DNA from: Burhinus oedicnemus
Taxonomy: Eukaryota > Chordata > Aves > Charadriiformes > Burhinidae
Assembly (NCBI GenBank): GCA_008921705.1
Contig: VFFE01007669.1
Coordinates: forward strand, 8,024,740 to 8,088,739
Length of the DNA: 64,000 bases
Direction: 5' to 3'
Part shown: piece by piece, positions 11,601 to 26,100 of the stretch
How the letters are laid out: each line of letters begins with the position of its first letter
How positions within the stretch are numbered: the stretch's first letter is position 1
The notes under the pieces: model-generated
Seen by the model: only the letters and a program-made list of their open reading frames with translations
What the model was told of the DNA's origin: nothing
Databases searched by the model: none
Position numbers and translations under genes: made by a program

Positions 11601-13201
11601 AGGCTTTGGGCCAGCAGCGTTTGCCGTCCTATTTCTTGTAGTGCCATGACCCCATATGCCTCTTCCTCTCGTGTTTGTGGGGTTTTGTTCGTGTTTTGGG
11701 GTGGTTTGGTTTTTTTTTTCTGTCAGGTGAGAAAGTCATCCGGCAGAACAGGATATTGAACTCTTTTGAGAGGCTGGCTAGAGGTGAAAAAGGACTATTG
11801 CTCTGCTGACTGCCACGTAGAATTGGTGGTGTCGGACATCTGGGTAACCTGGTACCTGACATTAAGGTATGACTCTGCTGAACAGGTAACGGGGGCTCTA
11901 CTGATGGCCCTGTGTCCTTCCTCTCCTGGTACCAGTTTTCTACAAAGCAGTACCGTTCTGCCTCTTGGTATTTGAAACATGGTATGAAACTTTGCAGTTT
12001 GTGCTGGGTAATTATGCTTCAGCTAAATGAATGGAAAAATACTGTTGAATGGAAACTGTCACAAGATCAGCCAATTAATACAATTTTTCTGTTGCATTTG
12101 ATTGCCTTTTCTGTTCTTTAAAGAAGACAAAATAAAACAAGAGACGTATCTGAAGAAATGCTTTTTTTTTTTCTTTTGCTGTGTAATCATCACAAATTCA
12201 TACATTCTTAAATTTACAGCATTTTGTGCTTCTAAATGTTTCTAATTTAATTTTGGAGGAGAAGAATATTTCTTCAAACAATTGAGGCTCAACACTGCCA
12301 TTTTTTCCATTTTAAAAGAAAGTCTCTGAAGAGATGTCAGTGTTTTATCTGCTATGTAGTGTCATCTTTTCGGTTTTTGATTCAGAGTCATGATTTCTGG
12401 TATTCAGTGTTTGAAAGCACAAGAACACTGATTATTTTATAATAGTAAATGTCAGTATGCAGTTTTCTCAAAATCAACCAAAAATAGAACTTTGGTCCAA
12501 CTTAAAACCTGCAAAGATGTTACAAATGCAAGTATTGATAGGAAATAGCCATTCAGAAACACAAGCTTTGTATCTGCAGTTCTATAATGCAGTTCCTTCA
12601 GTCTTTAGTTCTATGTTTAGAAAAATTATTACTATGACATCAGTTCTCTACAGATTTGTTATAGACATAGACTGCCCTGGAGCTACAAAATGCTGTTAGG
12701 GTGATAGTAACTGCCGCAAATCGGAGGTGAATATTTTTGGAACCATCTAAACAGCAGAGGAAGAACATCATGTTATAAAGCACGGTGATACTTGCACAGT
12801 TATTAAAATATTTTTTCTGTTTTCTTTCTTCAATCCGAAAATAAACACCAGGTAGTATTCCTAATCCTTTCTTTCATTTTTCCTGGTTTATGCCTTTTCA
12901 CATTTTCAGAAGAATTTCCGCTATCTTTCCAGTGTTGTAACCACCAGATTACAGTTGACAGAAGTTTTGTATTTTGTTTCCAACTGTGTCACCCAACATA
13001 CCAAGAATTTGAGGAGGTCACTAAAAATCAGTCTGCCACAGTTTTATGTTAGTGAAGTAAGAACTTGGTCATCTTCACATGGCTTGGGAAATGAATTACA
13101 TTTGAGAGCATATTTTTAGATATATTAGATGTTTGGATGAATGGCAGTATAGATGCAAAATATTTTCTTTTGTATATGCAAATTTTAAAAAGGTCAAAAC
13201 C
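5681..13201. other. Unique AT-rich sequence, no gene seen
   Basis: No recognisable coding exon, RNA gene or repeat family. The longest open frames (about 70-100 codons, for example near 7903-8196) are low-complexity or T-rich and unlike proteins. A possible minus-strand start-exon shape at 10708-10686 (ATG in good context, then AAAG/GTAAGG) is too short to support and is listed under rejected items. Confidence 0.55.
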
Positions 13202-13256
13202 ATGGGGTTTTTTGAGAGATTGTTCAAATCTGCTGATGCGTCATCTTCACTGAAAG

Positions 13257-16200
13257 GTGAGGTATGCGTGACTGGTCATTTAGTGGTTATTTTAATTAGT
13301 CAGAATTCAAAGAGTGCTTGGGTGAAATGTGAGTAAATCTCATTACTTTGACAGTGGTTCCTTAACTGCAAAGAAAGTGTATATTTAGTAAACCCTACTC
13401 ACTTCTGTGACCTAGTTTGCTGTGGATAATAATTTTCTTAGGGCAGCACTGGGCTTACTTTTCCCCCACTTTTCCCCTGTTTAACTTACATGAATGAGGG
13501 ATTCTTTTCATCTCTCATCTTAATTTCTGTGCTACTCACAGCAAGGCAAGGCTCTTCCCGTAGTTGGTGTCCGTAGTAACTCCTGGTTCCCACTTCAGCT
13601 TCACTTTGGTCTCCTCCCAGTCTTCTTCCTGTTCCTACGGAAGCGCTGAGTTTCCTGGTTTGTCGTTCCTCTCCAATAAACTTAAGGGTTTAAAACCTGC
13701 GTTCTTCATCTTCCTATGGCTGCGGATAGTATAGATAGTGGTTGGGCAGCCCGCTTCAAAGACCACCTGAGATGTGAAATACATGGATGAAAAAGCTTCT
13801 CCGTGCTTGGTTGAATGACTCATAACTTCTGTACTCATGTAAAGCTCTCCAGCTTTAAGAGCGTGCTCTACTGCTAGGGTAGTATCAAATAAGTGAGAAT
13901 AAGAAAGAAAAGTCTAGATGCCGTGTTCACGTTGTGGTGGAACATAACGCATGGCAGGGACTGAAGCGAGGGGAGCACACTTCCTTAGTGGTTGGGTTGA
14001 CGGGATTTTTTGGAAGGTTTGGGGCAGGTTTTTGTGTGCTTGTTTTGTTTTTTCTCTTTTAGTTTGTTCTACCCCTTGTGTGGGCTTACGATACTCCCAA
14101 GAGGTGGTTGCACGTTAGGCAATCTCCATGGAGAATTTTGCTTTTGCTAATTGTAGAAGAAGTTACACTGTTCAGCTTTAAAGAGAGATTAGCTGCTAAA
14201 ACAGTATTTATAAATAACCTAGAAAGGAAAGAAATGTAGATGTTTATGTTTGGAAGAGAAATGGGATTTCTTTATAATGTAGTAGTGTCTCACTGAAGGT
14301 TGGGTGTTTTTTTTTCAGAAATATTGTTTTGGTTCTCAGAACTTTTAATAGAACTGAGATTTTGACTATATTAAAACTAAAGTATCAGTGTAACCAATAC
14401 ATAGAGAAAATACATATTTTTTCCTAATATACGCATAAATATGATATTTATATGTATGCACATATGGTTTAGACTTAAATATAGCATATATATCTCTATA
14501 TATGCAAGTATCTGTTACAGAAACAATGCCCAAATGGAAGCTGCCCCACACCACAGCATTTTGCCCTGAGGACTGCGGTGAGCTGCATCGCCAAGTCCCG
14601 CTCTGCTCGGCGCAATGACAAGAGAAGTTTCATTAATGATGCGGGCCCAAGCGCTGCTGGAGAATGCTTGAGAACTGTGAAGACTGACCTTCACCAGCCT
14701 ACTAGTGATGAAATTAGTGAGGCTCTCGTACTTTTAGTTAAAACGTCTTCTTTTTTCTAAGGCTAATTAGAAAGTTCAGTTATATTGGTGTCAATAAAAT
14801 GGTAAATAACAGTTAAAAGCAGAATTAAATTCTTTCTTAGAACAATATTGGAGCAGAGTGGTCAGTCATGTGGTCTCATTACTTCTTGCTTATTCATCTC
14901 TGACAAGAGCGAGATAGACCCAGGTTATTTATTTCTTGCTTAAAATTATTAATTTAGAAAAATACTGAGGCTGCCTTTTCTGCATTATTGTGAAACAAAA
15001 AAAGAAACTCAGGTGTTTTTCCACCTGTGTCTTTTATGGTGGTATGCCTTTTCAACGCGAGTTGAATCATCTTGCAGATTCTAAAATCCGAGGAGAATGT
15101 AACCTTGGTAGGGACCACGGTGCGTTTTGGGCAATGCCTGTTCCTGTGGCTTTCTTCCTCTTCCACTGCACGCATCAGGTGTGATCACCAGTACGCGACG
15201 TATGTGTGGGTTTGTGGGTGTAAAAATAGAAAGCTGGAAAACAAAGATTCTTTCTGTGTTTTTTCGAATCTACTAGTCCTTTAAATTTGTGGGTAAAAAA
15301 AACATTTAGAAAAGACTTTCAGTTACCCGTGTGTAGCTATATGCAGATATTCTATTATACGTACTAATGTTTTCTGTATACATTTGTCTTAGTGTGAAAT
15401 AATCTTCATATGACTGTAAGTTTGGGGTTTTTCTCACAACTAAGAAAAACATACCTCCCAGAGGCCAGTGACTGATGGAGATTGCAAAGCCTTTGTAGTA
15501 TTTCTGTGGTAGTGCCTCTCACATATATGCCCTTATCTAAAAGAAAATGGACTGAAATTTTGCACCTGTCCAAGCTAATAGGTTTCTTTTAATACCTAAA
15601 CATCTATATGAAGCTCAGGCATGTTTTTCACGCGTGTGATTTAAAGTAACATGTAACTTCATCAAAGTTACTTTTGATTTATGCTTGTGCAGAAGTTGGC
15701 TCTTTCGAGAAGCCAATTTGCTGAAACTAATGCAAATACTTAATTCCTGAGGTTAGAGTGTCTTTTGTTTGCATTTGTGATATTCTAATTAAAAGCAAAC
15801 CCCCAGTGTGGGGTGGATGTGGACAGTTACTGCAACTCACGGAGAAGCGAGGTTTCACCATCGGAGCTCTGGACCAGCCCAGAGACTCCCCTAAAGAAAT
15901 CCGCTTGTGGAGTCTGGGTGGTCTATGCTGTATCGTTTTCTGTGTTTGAGTTATTTTTGTAAAATGTTTGAACAATACTTTGTGCCGTTGTGTCAATAGT
16001 AGCGGGGGAAAAAAGTCTGCCTTATCCCAAATAATACAAAAATAGAGTACAAGAGCTATTTACAGTGGGAACAAATGGAAAGCTAATGACATTAGAAAAA
16101 TATATTGATGTTTTTGCATAGCTGTGCAATAAAATATTTAGGTTAAAAATAAATCTGATGGTTTTAAGACTTAGTAGCACCCATGAGCGTAAAAAATAAT

Positions 16201-19079
16201 GTCTAAAAAACAATTTATTATTTTTCCCCAATGATTTTTGAGCATTTACTTTGAATGATTATTGTCATGTGTTCGGGTGGTTTAGCTTCTTCAAATTTGC
16301 TGTTTGGGAATAAATTAATGAAAATATATTTGGAATTTAGAAAGTTCCTTATCTCAGAAGATACTAAATGTTGAGTTTTATCTAAATAAATGTTTTGTCC
16401 CCAGTCCAGAAAGACATTTAAAAAAAAAAAAAATTCAAAACAGATTCTTACATTTGAGCAGAGACATATGTTTTGTGGGTTGGCACCAGACTAGTATGCA
16501 GAATCTTGTAGAACCAACTCTTCATGCTGTAGGATATTTAGAGGAACAACATTCAAAACAAGGTGCTAGAGAATTTTAAAAATAAATAAATAAAATAGAG
16601 AATATAGACTTTCTTTAAGATGGAAAATGTCAGTTTTGAGTCTCTTTATGACTACCCATTTATTTCTAGTTCCATGTAACTGTCTTTTTTGTGTCAATGT
16701 CAAATGCCGTACAGGAATCAGATATTGTAAATAGGATAATGTGTTATTGAAAAGAAAATGTTTTCTTTTCATTGGTAAATTCACATTAATTGAATATGAG
16801 ATCATAGTGACTCCTTCTGGCTGTAAGGATGATGATCATAAAATCATATGAAGAAAAAAATAACGCAACACTTGGGTGCAGTTCAGCAAATTGAAAGGTC
16901 CCAAGACATTTAGAAGATTCCCCTGAAACGTGTGGTTTAACACAGAAGAAACTTTTTCCTCGTGATGCGATGCTCAAACTCTTTCAAGAAGGCTTAGAGG
17001 TTTTGAGAACAAAATTAATGATACCCTTACAATTATTGCAGTTGTTATGTATGGGAGAAAGATGATTAAATCTAATCAGAAATAACATCTGCAGTGGGAG
17101 CAGAGTTTAAATATCTGGGATTTGGTTGTGCAGTTCAGTGCAAACGAAAAAAGAAAATATCATCTATTAACACAAAAGACAAAGTGAGAATAATTTACTT
17201 GTCAGGTGAAAAAAAAAAAATTCTTTTCAGTGGCACTTAAAAAATCTGGGGATATTTGGGTATGATTCAACTTCTTAAGAAAATTGAATGCTAAGTTGGA
17301 AGGGCAGTTGAGGGAAAGCCACACCACTGAATTACATGCGCAAAGTTGCTTTTAGGGAAAACAAGTCACAGGCTCTGAACCACTTTGAAGAATAATTGTT
17401 TACAATGGTAAAATGAAATGTTGCATTCATTTCCCTGTGGTTGCTCCATGTTATGTGTTCTCCCTTTAAAAAAACCAGTTTTTACTCCAGTTCTCAGCAC
17501 ATCTTCAATTTTAAGCTCTCCCTGTTAGCAGGGGTGCTTTCTGGTTTGTAACCACTGATAAGTATCTTCCATGCTGAACTTACTAAACAAATCTGTTGAT
17601 GGATTCTGCTTTGGCTTCCTTACCAGTTTATTCCTCTGACTTTATTGGTTTGGCATACAAAACAGGTAAAGTAGAGCCAAAGCCAAGCATAGCTAACAAA
17701 AGAAGCATATGTCAACAAGATGTAGACCTGTGGAACTAAAGGGAATTATTTCGGCTTTAATGTTCACATGGCAAACCTTAATGCAGCAACATTTGGTATT
17801 ATCTGAGATGGGGTTGTTTAGCGACTTTGAGCAACTTATCAGCAGAACTTATTGTTCGCCTTTTTGTTTCATGGACTGCTTCTGTGCGCTTCAAGGTATT
17901 TCCGTAGCCTTACATTATTTGCAACACTTTTTTCCATTCCTCTCTTGCCCCTCAACCCTGTTTTGAACCATATATCTGAAAATGCAGTGGCTGGGGCAAC
18001 ATCGCTTTCAGTTCCCACACAGCAGCTTTTTAATACTTTAATAGGGTCATTTTGTATCTGGAATTTTTTCCCATACCAATCCATCAACTCTCAGTTTGGC
18101 AAGCATCAAAGCACAGTGTACATCCAATTTCTTTTTCAGGTTTTCCATTAGAAAAAGAGAGTTAGCATAATTGTGGTATAGCCTATGCAATTTTATTTCA
18201 GAGACTGATCTGACAGTTATTTTGTTTACATGGATTTTAAATTTTTGGAAGTACTGGAAAGAGGAGAGAGTATCCGTTTAAGTACTCAATAACTTGCAAT
18301 TTTGCGGAAGTTGATTTGAAAGGTGTTCCATCTCAGGTGATGGAAGTTGGGGGGGTTTGGGTTGACTTCAGAAGAAACAAACATGAACAAATCAGATCAA
18401 GCGGAGATTTACTTTTTGCATTGATGTAGGCAAACTGCAAAAACTTAGTGGTTTTGCTATTAGAAGTATTTAACTATTACAGCTTTAAGCAGCAATAAAT
18501 TGTCCACAGGGCCTGCTAAGGGATCTGGTGATCCGATCACCTTTCCACACCAGTCCTGACTGCTGGCAATCGGATGTCTCAGGCCTGCAAATAAATAGAT
18601 GAGTAAATAGACAAATCATGTTTTAAAAAAATATGCATTGAAGATGAAGTAGTTGCTTGTGATAACCCAAGTTGGATTGGTGCCGTGGTTGTATACTGTC
18701 AGAGGAGTCAGGAGAAGGTTTTCCTTTGCTCAGAGTTGGATTCCTCTGTAATCTGAGAAGGACTAAATCAAATGGAATCGACTGAGTAGAAGGGAAAATT
18801 GTTTACCAGAAAAAAAGCTTTTTGACTTCATTAGCCTTGTAGTTAATTGTATCTGTTGCTAAATGAGGACTGAAAGATTTCAGAAGTGTTGCAGCGTATG
18901 TTAGCTTGTATGGGGACCAGTGGGGCTTAATGTTGTATATACCATCGAGCATGTACACAAGGGTTGGTTATCCTGACTCAAGCCTGTTATCAAACTTCCT
19001 GTCTCGTGTTATACAGCTACGCTTTGAAGTTCCGTCGTTAAGTAAATGTTCTCCAGAGCAGAGAACATCAGGACATTCT
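13257..19079. other. Unique AT-rich sequence, no gene seen
   Basis: A slightly more GC- and CpG-rich patch at about 14530-14720 contains a 60-codon open frame but no splice pair or homology that I recognise. The remainder is AT-rich with A-runs (about 16420, 17210). No CR1 piece is seen. Confidence 0.55.
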
Positions 19080-19283
19080 GAAGATCAGGAAACACCTTTT
19101 TACTTGAGGGTGGTTGACCGTTGGACCAGGTTGCTCAGAGGGACTGTGGAGTCTCCATATGTGGAGATGTTCAAAGTCCAACTGGACATGGTCCTGGGCC
19201 ACCAGCTCTAGGTTGCCCTGCTTGAGCAGACGAGGTGGACTAGATGTTCTCCAGAGGTCTCTGGCAACCTCAACTACTCTGTG
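19080..19283 (+). mobile_element. CR1 LINE 3' fragment
   Basis: About 200 bp of CR1 3' end on the plus strand. The coding remnant reads like the end of ORF2 (frame with VDRWTRLLRGTVESP and FKVQLDMVLGHQL). It is followed by the tail with TGCTTGAGCAGACGAGGTGG, a GGTGGACTAGATG landmark, CTCCAGAGGTC and CAACCTCAACTACTCTGTGG. It is 5' truncated and older than the copies at 3.7 and 48.8 kb judging by its substitutions. An A18 run lies 64 bp downstream at 19347-19364. I cannot tell whether the two are related. Confidence 0.88.
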
Positions 19284-20026
19284 GAAATGTTATTGTGACG
19301 TTCATAGATAAGTGATTTCACTTTCAGTGGAAGAAGTTGAGACCTGAAAAAAAAAAAAAAAAAAGTAGCTATTGGGCATTTTAGCATAGGTTGATTCCAA
19401 AGGAAGTACGTACATAGAGTAGGTAATTTGATGCTGACCGTACCATAAGCATAGTAACTTTTTTGAATTAATCTTTCCATAGGTATAGTACTGAAATATG
19501 AAAACAGCACTAATAAATGATACTGTATGGTTATACTGTTGAATAATGGGGTGCGGGGTGGGGGTGGTATAAAACCATAACTGGCATTTTTAGGGACGAC
19601 GTCTTAAAGTTACCTTTGATTTGGCTTTTCAAAGTTTAGGGAGGTGGCTTAACTTTTCATAATCTGTTAGTGCTTATAATATAACACACTTCAATAGTGA
19701 TTCGTAATTTTATTTGCCTTTTCTAATCCTTAACTCATGGGATGATTACTGCTGCTGTTATTTTGGTATGATAACTAAATTTCCTAAGTTTGGTGTATTT
19801 GGTCCTAAATATCCTCATGCGGAGTAATTGTTCTATGCCTCAGGTAGATAAATGCCTTCCTGTGTAATGGCCCTGGTGCTTGTCTGTTTGTTTTTAACAG
19901 CAGCTAATAAATTAATGTATGAAATGTGCAATTTTACTTTGTGCCTTCTTAATATAAAAAAGATACAGTTTTTAAAAAGCCTAAGTCTGGTTGCAACTAA
20001 CCTGGCTTTGTGGTGGTTTTTTTCAG

Positions 20027-20124
20027 ATCCTTATTGACGATGATGGTCATTGGAGGCATAAATATTGAAGAATATCTCATTTACAGACAAGATCTTTGAA
20101 ATCTGTTTCCTGCAGACAGTAAAG
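20027..20124 (+). other. Candidate spliced non-coding exon
   Basis: A pyrimidine-rich acceptor (GGTTTTTTTCAG) and a consensus donor (TAAAG/GTAAGTA) bound 98 bases. All three forward frames contain stops, although one has a 19-codon ATGATG frame. If transcribed it would be a long non-coding RNA exon or an untranslated exon. The second half contains ATTTACAG and TGCAGACAG, which could serve as alternative acceptors. The support is splice-site shape only. I see no partner exon that I can link with confidence. Confidence 0.3.
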
Positions 20125-23100
20125 GTAAGTAAAATAATCTATATTATGCATTTGTCTGTAAGTAATAAGTTAGATAGTTTTTGTCCTCAAAAATAACCAA
20201 ATTGAACAACAGCTGAAGTTCAGGAGCCTGACCACAATTCCAAAAGTTTTAGCTTTTTTTTAGTAAGTTTATTTATCCTACTAATGTGAAAAATAAGCAA
20301 TATGGAAGGAGCTTGGTTTCTTTCCCTCCTTTTAGTTACAAGAATGTGATTACTTAGCTTGGGGTTTTTCTGCATTTAATGTTGTTCCTTATTCTTTCTT
20401 TCTCGTGAGTTTTTCAAACTACAGATCATTTGCAACGTCTGTCTCTGAGAGCCAGCATTATCTTATATGTTACAATGTGAAGAGTAGTTGGGCATGGGGA
20501 TTGCTACTTAAAAAGACAAAAGTTATGTGGAAAAGAAATAGCCAGCAACACACAAAGTAAAATAGTAGTCAATCTCTTGAAGATTTCTTCAGAAGCTTAG
20601 AAATGTGACTTCTTTTTAATTAAAAATTTTAGAGACACAAATCTGATGAGCGCTCTGCTTGTACTATTTATTTTGAATGTGTGGACTTTTGATCAAAATA
20701 AATGTTAGATATTCAGGAGAGTCTTGTTTGTGTATTATTTTTTCTATTTTGAAACTATATAAAACACTCTAGGTAATATGGGAAGAATTTTTTCTGTTAT
20801 GGAAATAGAGCTAATTTTCCCGCTCATTATCTGCTGTTAATTTAATGTGTGGCAATATCTGAAATTTAGTGATGATTATATGGGAGTAGATTTTTGGTTA
20901 GCTGTACAGCTCATCTATGAGCAAAGCAATTAAGACATAATTTCAGAATATAATTGAACTCCTAATGGGGCACTTTCATTCACTAGAAATTTACATATTT
21001 GCTTGTCTTTGTTTTAGTAGACAGGTCCAAAATGAGGGTACAGCTTCATTTTTGAACTTCTGAATGCAGCAACTTCATCTGAGACTTTTTAAAATGAAGC
21101 ATGGAAAATGCTGTTGAATAAGAGGGTGGATAAGTTCATGAATAAGCTACTTAGTTCTCAAATCTGAACTTTGAATAGCTCTCATTAGCTGTTTATTTGA
21201 AGAATAAAACTTACTGTGTTATTAGGATGCTGTGACCCTACTGAAGCTCCTTTTCACCTGCAGCGCAACACCATGTGATGCAACACAGTGAAAACAGATC
21301 TACCTAGTACAAAGTTTGTTCAGTGTTTGTAACTAATTTTCTTCCTTTAGGCTTGTATGGGCAGCCTTCATCTGCTGGGAAAGGGCTCGTTCTGCAGATC
21401 TTTATAACTGATTTTTCAAGCAGTATGAATAGAAAATTCTTGGAACTGCATAGTTGGCTTGGACCCAGCTTGATGGAGCATCAGGGCTGGGACACGCAGG
21501 ATCAAAGTTCGGTCTTGCTTCTGCGTTACAAAAGTGAAGTACCTCATTTATGTAGTGTTTGAAACTCATTTCTGCTTTGCTGCCCATTCTGTTATCTTTT
21601 TACATAAGCCAGAGCTTTCCTATGAAACCCTCTTTTTACTTTTTTGAGGCTTTTTTCACCCCAAGTTTAACTGCAAGGGCACTAAAACGTTACGTTACTC
21701 GTGTATATTGCCCTATGCAGTGGACACTGGCGGGTGTATCTGGGTTCACGCCGCCCTGGTTCCATCGGGTTTTGCGTTGTTCTAGATTTTCTCAGCTCCC
21801 AGATGGTGCTGTAAGGTAACAGCAGGTGGGAAAGAGTTAAAAAGTGTGGTACGCATAACTGACTTACATGACCTAAAATAAGGAAACAAACAGTACGTGT
21901 TTGTTAGAGGCAAGCTCAAATTAAGAAAGAAATGAAGGCGGTTCTCTTTTTTTCTTTTTTTTTTTCCTTTTTTTTTTGACCCCCAAAACGGAAGACCTTT
22001 TTCATTTAAAAGATAAACACTGCTGAGCTGAGAGAGGTTATTAATACCTCTGCCATGTTGAGGTTAAATTTTGGGGTTTTGTTTTGTTGTTACTTGTTTC
22101 CTTCACGGATAGACCTTTGCGTATGTTTTCATTTGTTCTGAAATGGGAACCTACAACATTTGGTAAAGGAAAACCAAATGTTTTGGGGGAATAATTATCA
22201 AAGTTTGCATTTGGATTAAGAGGAAACATTTTTTCTATGTGAAAAACTGGGAGAGGGCAAGTATTTCTTTCTGTAAGGTTAATGTTTTACTGGTTATTTC
22301 CTTAAACTTTTAATATGTACACGTGGATAAATCTCAGAATGCTTCTATGAAACCCCCAAAAAAATAGCTCTCATTCTTGGCATCTTAGCTTTTATTTTGC
22401 ACTCCTTTTGTCTACCAATGCTAAAATGTTCGGAGCCGTATAGGTATGTGCAGACACTGTTTCTATTCCATTTGATCTATTTTTAAATGCAAGGGCTTTT
22501 TGTATTTAATACGCATTACTGTGCTTGCAGTCTAATACTTCAAAACCTTAGTGACCTTGGTTCACCCACTTGTACCTTGTACATTATCATGCCGTCTTTA
22601 ATTATATGATAACATGCTATTTTTCTCCATAGAAAGAAATCCTTGCATTAAATAGGTGGCATTTAATCAGCATGCAGCTAGCTGGTATTTTTAATTGTTC
22701 AGTGTGTGGTTCCAGGTCTTCTGTAATTTTCAAACCTTGCTCTGCAGATAGAATTGAGAATTTGCCTTTATGCTTTACTATACTTTTTAGCAACAGGTTT
22801 TCTCTTAAGATTTTCTGGCAAAACCCAGTCTCTGAAGCCCAGGTTATTTTGCAGAAACATTTGCAGTTCTAGGAGCTTCCCTTGCCGGTTCTTTTGATGG
22901 GCTGCTGGGGTTTGTTTACTTTTTACAGTAGTTGCAGAGCTGGAGTTCGCACTCCGTGAAGATTCTTTCAAGCCAGAAAAGAGAGAGCAGTGATCCTCCA
23001 GGAAAAGCATAGGAATTGAAAGGATTGTTGGCATCTTTTATTGAAGTCATGATTTCATTCTTCTTGGTTCTCAGTTTCACATTCAGCCATTCTTACTTGT

Positions 23101-26100
23101 ATCCTAGTTCCTTGTATGCCTCATGTCCTGCATCTCTGTTTTCATTCTCCCTCATCCAAGCAATTTCTGATGTCGGCCGGTTTCTATTCCAAGTTCATTA
23201 TCCGTTCTCACACAGTAGTGGTCTTCCCTCATATTGCTTACTTTCCAGAATTACAGTTCTATTCTGGCTCCAGATTTGCACCCCTTTTTCTCAGGGTGAG
23301 TCTGCACAGATGGGTATTGAAGGTTGCACATCTTTCTACCCATGCTCTGAGTCAGCTGATGCAAGTCAACTCGAGTACAACAGCCTTGTAGCTCCTTCGG
23401 CGTGACTGTGAAGTGCTACGGAGGAGCCGAGTCTGCCTCTGCGCTGTTCTAGGGAGGTTACACACCACCATAATGCAAAGATGAGCCGTCTGCCAAATGG
23501 TGTCCTTGCTATAGCGTGGAGGTACATTGAAATTTTGCATTTCCAAAACTGCATGTTTCAAAAAGCTTTAAATTGTGTATTAGAAAACAGTTTGGAGTTT
23601 ATGGGTATTTTTAATATGCATATAGCAGTTTTAGCGTGAACATTGTGGATTTTCTTCATCTGTAAACTGAAATGGCACTTACTGATTTGTACTATTTATT
23701 TCAGATGTGAAAGAAACCAGAACGATACACGTCCTCATGATATTTTTCTTCTTGTTAATCACATAGAAGTGTGCAAAAACATATCGTAGAAATATAGCAT
23801 GAATAAAATAGAAAAACGATTATGCAAACTTAAGGAGAATGAGTGAGGTTTACATCTGTTTCTTGTGTTTTATCTTTCTAAACAGTGCATGGAAAATTCT
23901 AGTAGCTAGATAGAATTTTATACTGTGCAAAAAATGATAGACATGTTTAGTCCCCTGTGCCACCTCCAGCTGCAAGCCATGTAGTCTTCGAGAACTTTTT
24001 GAACTGCGTAATTCTGGGACTCGTGATATATTGGTGCACAAAATCGGGCCTCTCTCTATCCAAACTTCAGAATTTATAAGGCTGTTTAATTATACTGAAG
24101 TATATAACATATGACTTGGCGCTGCATACACAGTGCTTCTCTAAATAGTTTGTCTTAGAACTGTGTCATTACTAATGTTTTGATTGTAGTTATTCTAAGA
24201 CAGAGAAAGAACAGTGTCGTGTTGCATCATTTTTCTCCCTAAAGCAGTCTGCAGTCCGGATTGACAGACAATTTTTCCCGAATTGTCATTAAAACCAAGG
24301 AGCCCAATTGTCTTTTCTGAAGCCCTAATGTTTTTCTGAGAACAGTCAATTTTCTGTCTCTCTCTCATCTTTTAATATGAAAGGGTTGGGTTTTTGTGAA
24401 ATCTCAAGTTGCTTTCTCTAATGCAAGATGTAAACTAATTCTACCTTCTTAAATTTAATAAAGGGAAACCTACTTAATTTGAAAGTTACTTCTACAGAAA
24501 TTATTTAAAGGATTATGGGAAAAAAAAATATATTCCTATAATGTTGTTCTACAATATCACTACTTTTAGGTACATTTTGGAGCCAAATTTTAGACTACGT
24601 TTTAAATATAGTAGATTTGATAGGTCATTCTCTGCCTTAGCAGGAAATTTTGTACCTCTTCTGCCAAGTTTTTCACATTTCACCAGAGCAAGAAATTTGT
24701 TTTCAATGGTCTCCATTTCTTTTCCAGCTGGTCCTTCTGAAACAATTTTCAAATAAAATATGGGCTGACTTTTTGAACTTTTTCTTGACGCAGATAGTGT
24801 AAATAAATATTGCAAACTACAAGGGCTTTCCATTTTGAAATATCGGGACACAGGCCACCCTGAACAGAAGTAAATATTTCTAACACATTTTTATTGTTAT
24901 CAAATTAATTAAGCCTCAGCAGTTTAATTGTAATTTCAAAGTAAAATAATTAAATAATGCAAAAATTTCTGATACTTCAGTACACCTCTCCTTAAAATTA
25001 AAAACATCATAGTAAAACTGTTAAAATTCACCTTTTTTAATACCTATTTTTTCTTAGCAAAGCTGAGCATACGTCCATGCAGCTTCTGAATTAGTTGTCT
25101 AAGGCTTCATACAGTCACAGCAAGCTGGATGTCTCAAAAAAGTTTGGGGGCTTTTTTATTATTTCAGTTTGTGATGTTAGAAAGTTTTACAAATATCCAT
25201 CCTTGTGTTTTCCTGTAATACATCAAGAAATTTCTGTGAAGTAAAAACCACATAATCTTTGTTTTTCCTTAAAGAGCTATGGGTTTAAAATAACAGATAA
25301 TAGAACTACTGTCATTATTTATTAATTACACAAAATGTTTAAAGGAAGAATGTAGTTAGAATGTAGCATCTACGATAAACTGAATTATTCTTTTCTGTTG
25401 TAACACCAAACCAAATTCAGATCTTCGATTCCTCTGAAAAAAACAGTGCTCTAAAAAGAAGCTCAAGGGTAGCAAATGTAAAATTTGGCTGTTAATGAAA
25501 ACCTAGGAAACCATTGTTTTTCTTGACATGAAGACGGCCTGAAAGGTTGTAGAGGTGGGTTTTTTTTCATTTTGCCATTTAATTTTGTTTTATTTTCCCC
25601 TTACTATAAATTCACATCCTTGGAGGCCCAGTCATGATGGAAGTCTATTGAAATGGTTAAGAAAAGTGAAAATAAAAAAAAAAAAATTAAAAAGAGAGAT
25701 GTCTGTGCTGTGGTTCATCAACCAGTGGTTGGTTTGGATAACTGATGCTGGTGATTCCGACCAGAGGGTGATTGTCCCAGATACAAGTGTCCCCACAGCA
25801 AAGGCCTGGCTGAATTGGCTTTTCTGCTCATTTCTGCCCTCATAATAATGTACAGGGAGGGGGCACAGGAGCTTTCCTTGACTCCGTGTTGAGCTGTTTG
25901 CAGTTGTCTCCAGTTAAGCAAGAATTTGGTCCTGTAAAGGCAGTGGTGGGAAGGGATGAATGCTTGACGATCCCACGGCTTTGCATACAGCCCTGGTTTG
26001 AAGTTGGCACGTTCGGCTTGGGTCACCAGTGCTTCTCCACATCTGGTCTGGCCTTGTACCACCAGGAGCTGCCATTTTTATCTTACAAGTATAGCCACCA

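Noticed and set aside
13202..13256. Start-exon shape: ATG in strong context (ACCATGG), 18 codons, then AAAG/GTGAGG
   Set aside because: Too short to test, no promoter-like or CpG-rich sequence upstream, and no second exon found.
14578..14760. 60-codon frame in a CpG-richer patch
   Set aside because: No splice pair, and the start is not an ATG in good context; not distinguishable from chance.
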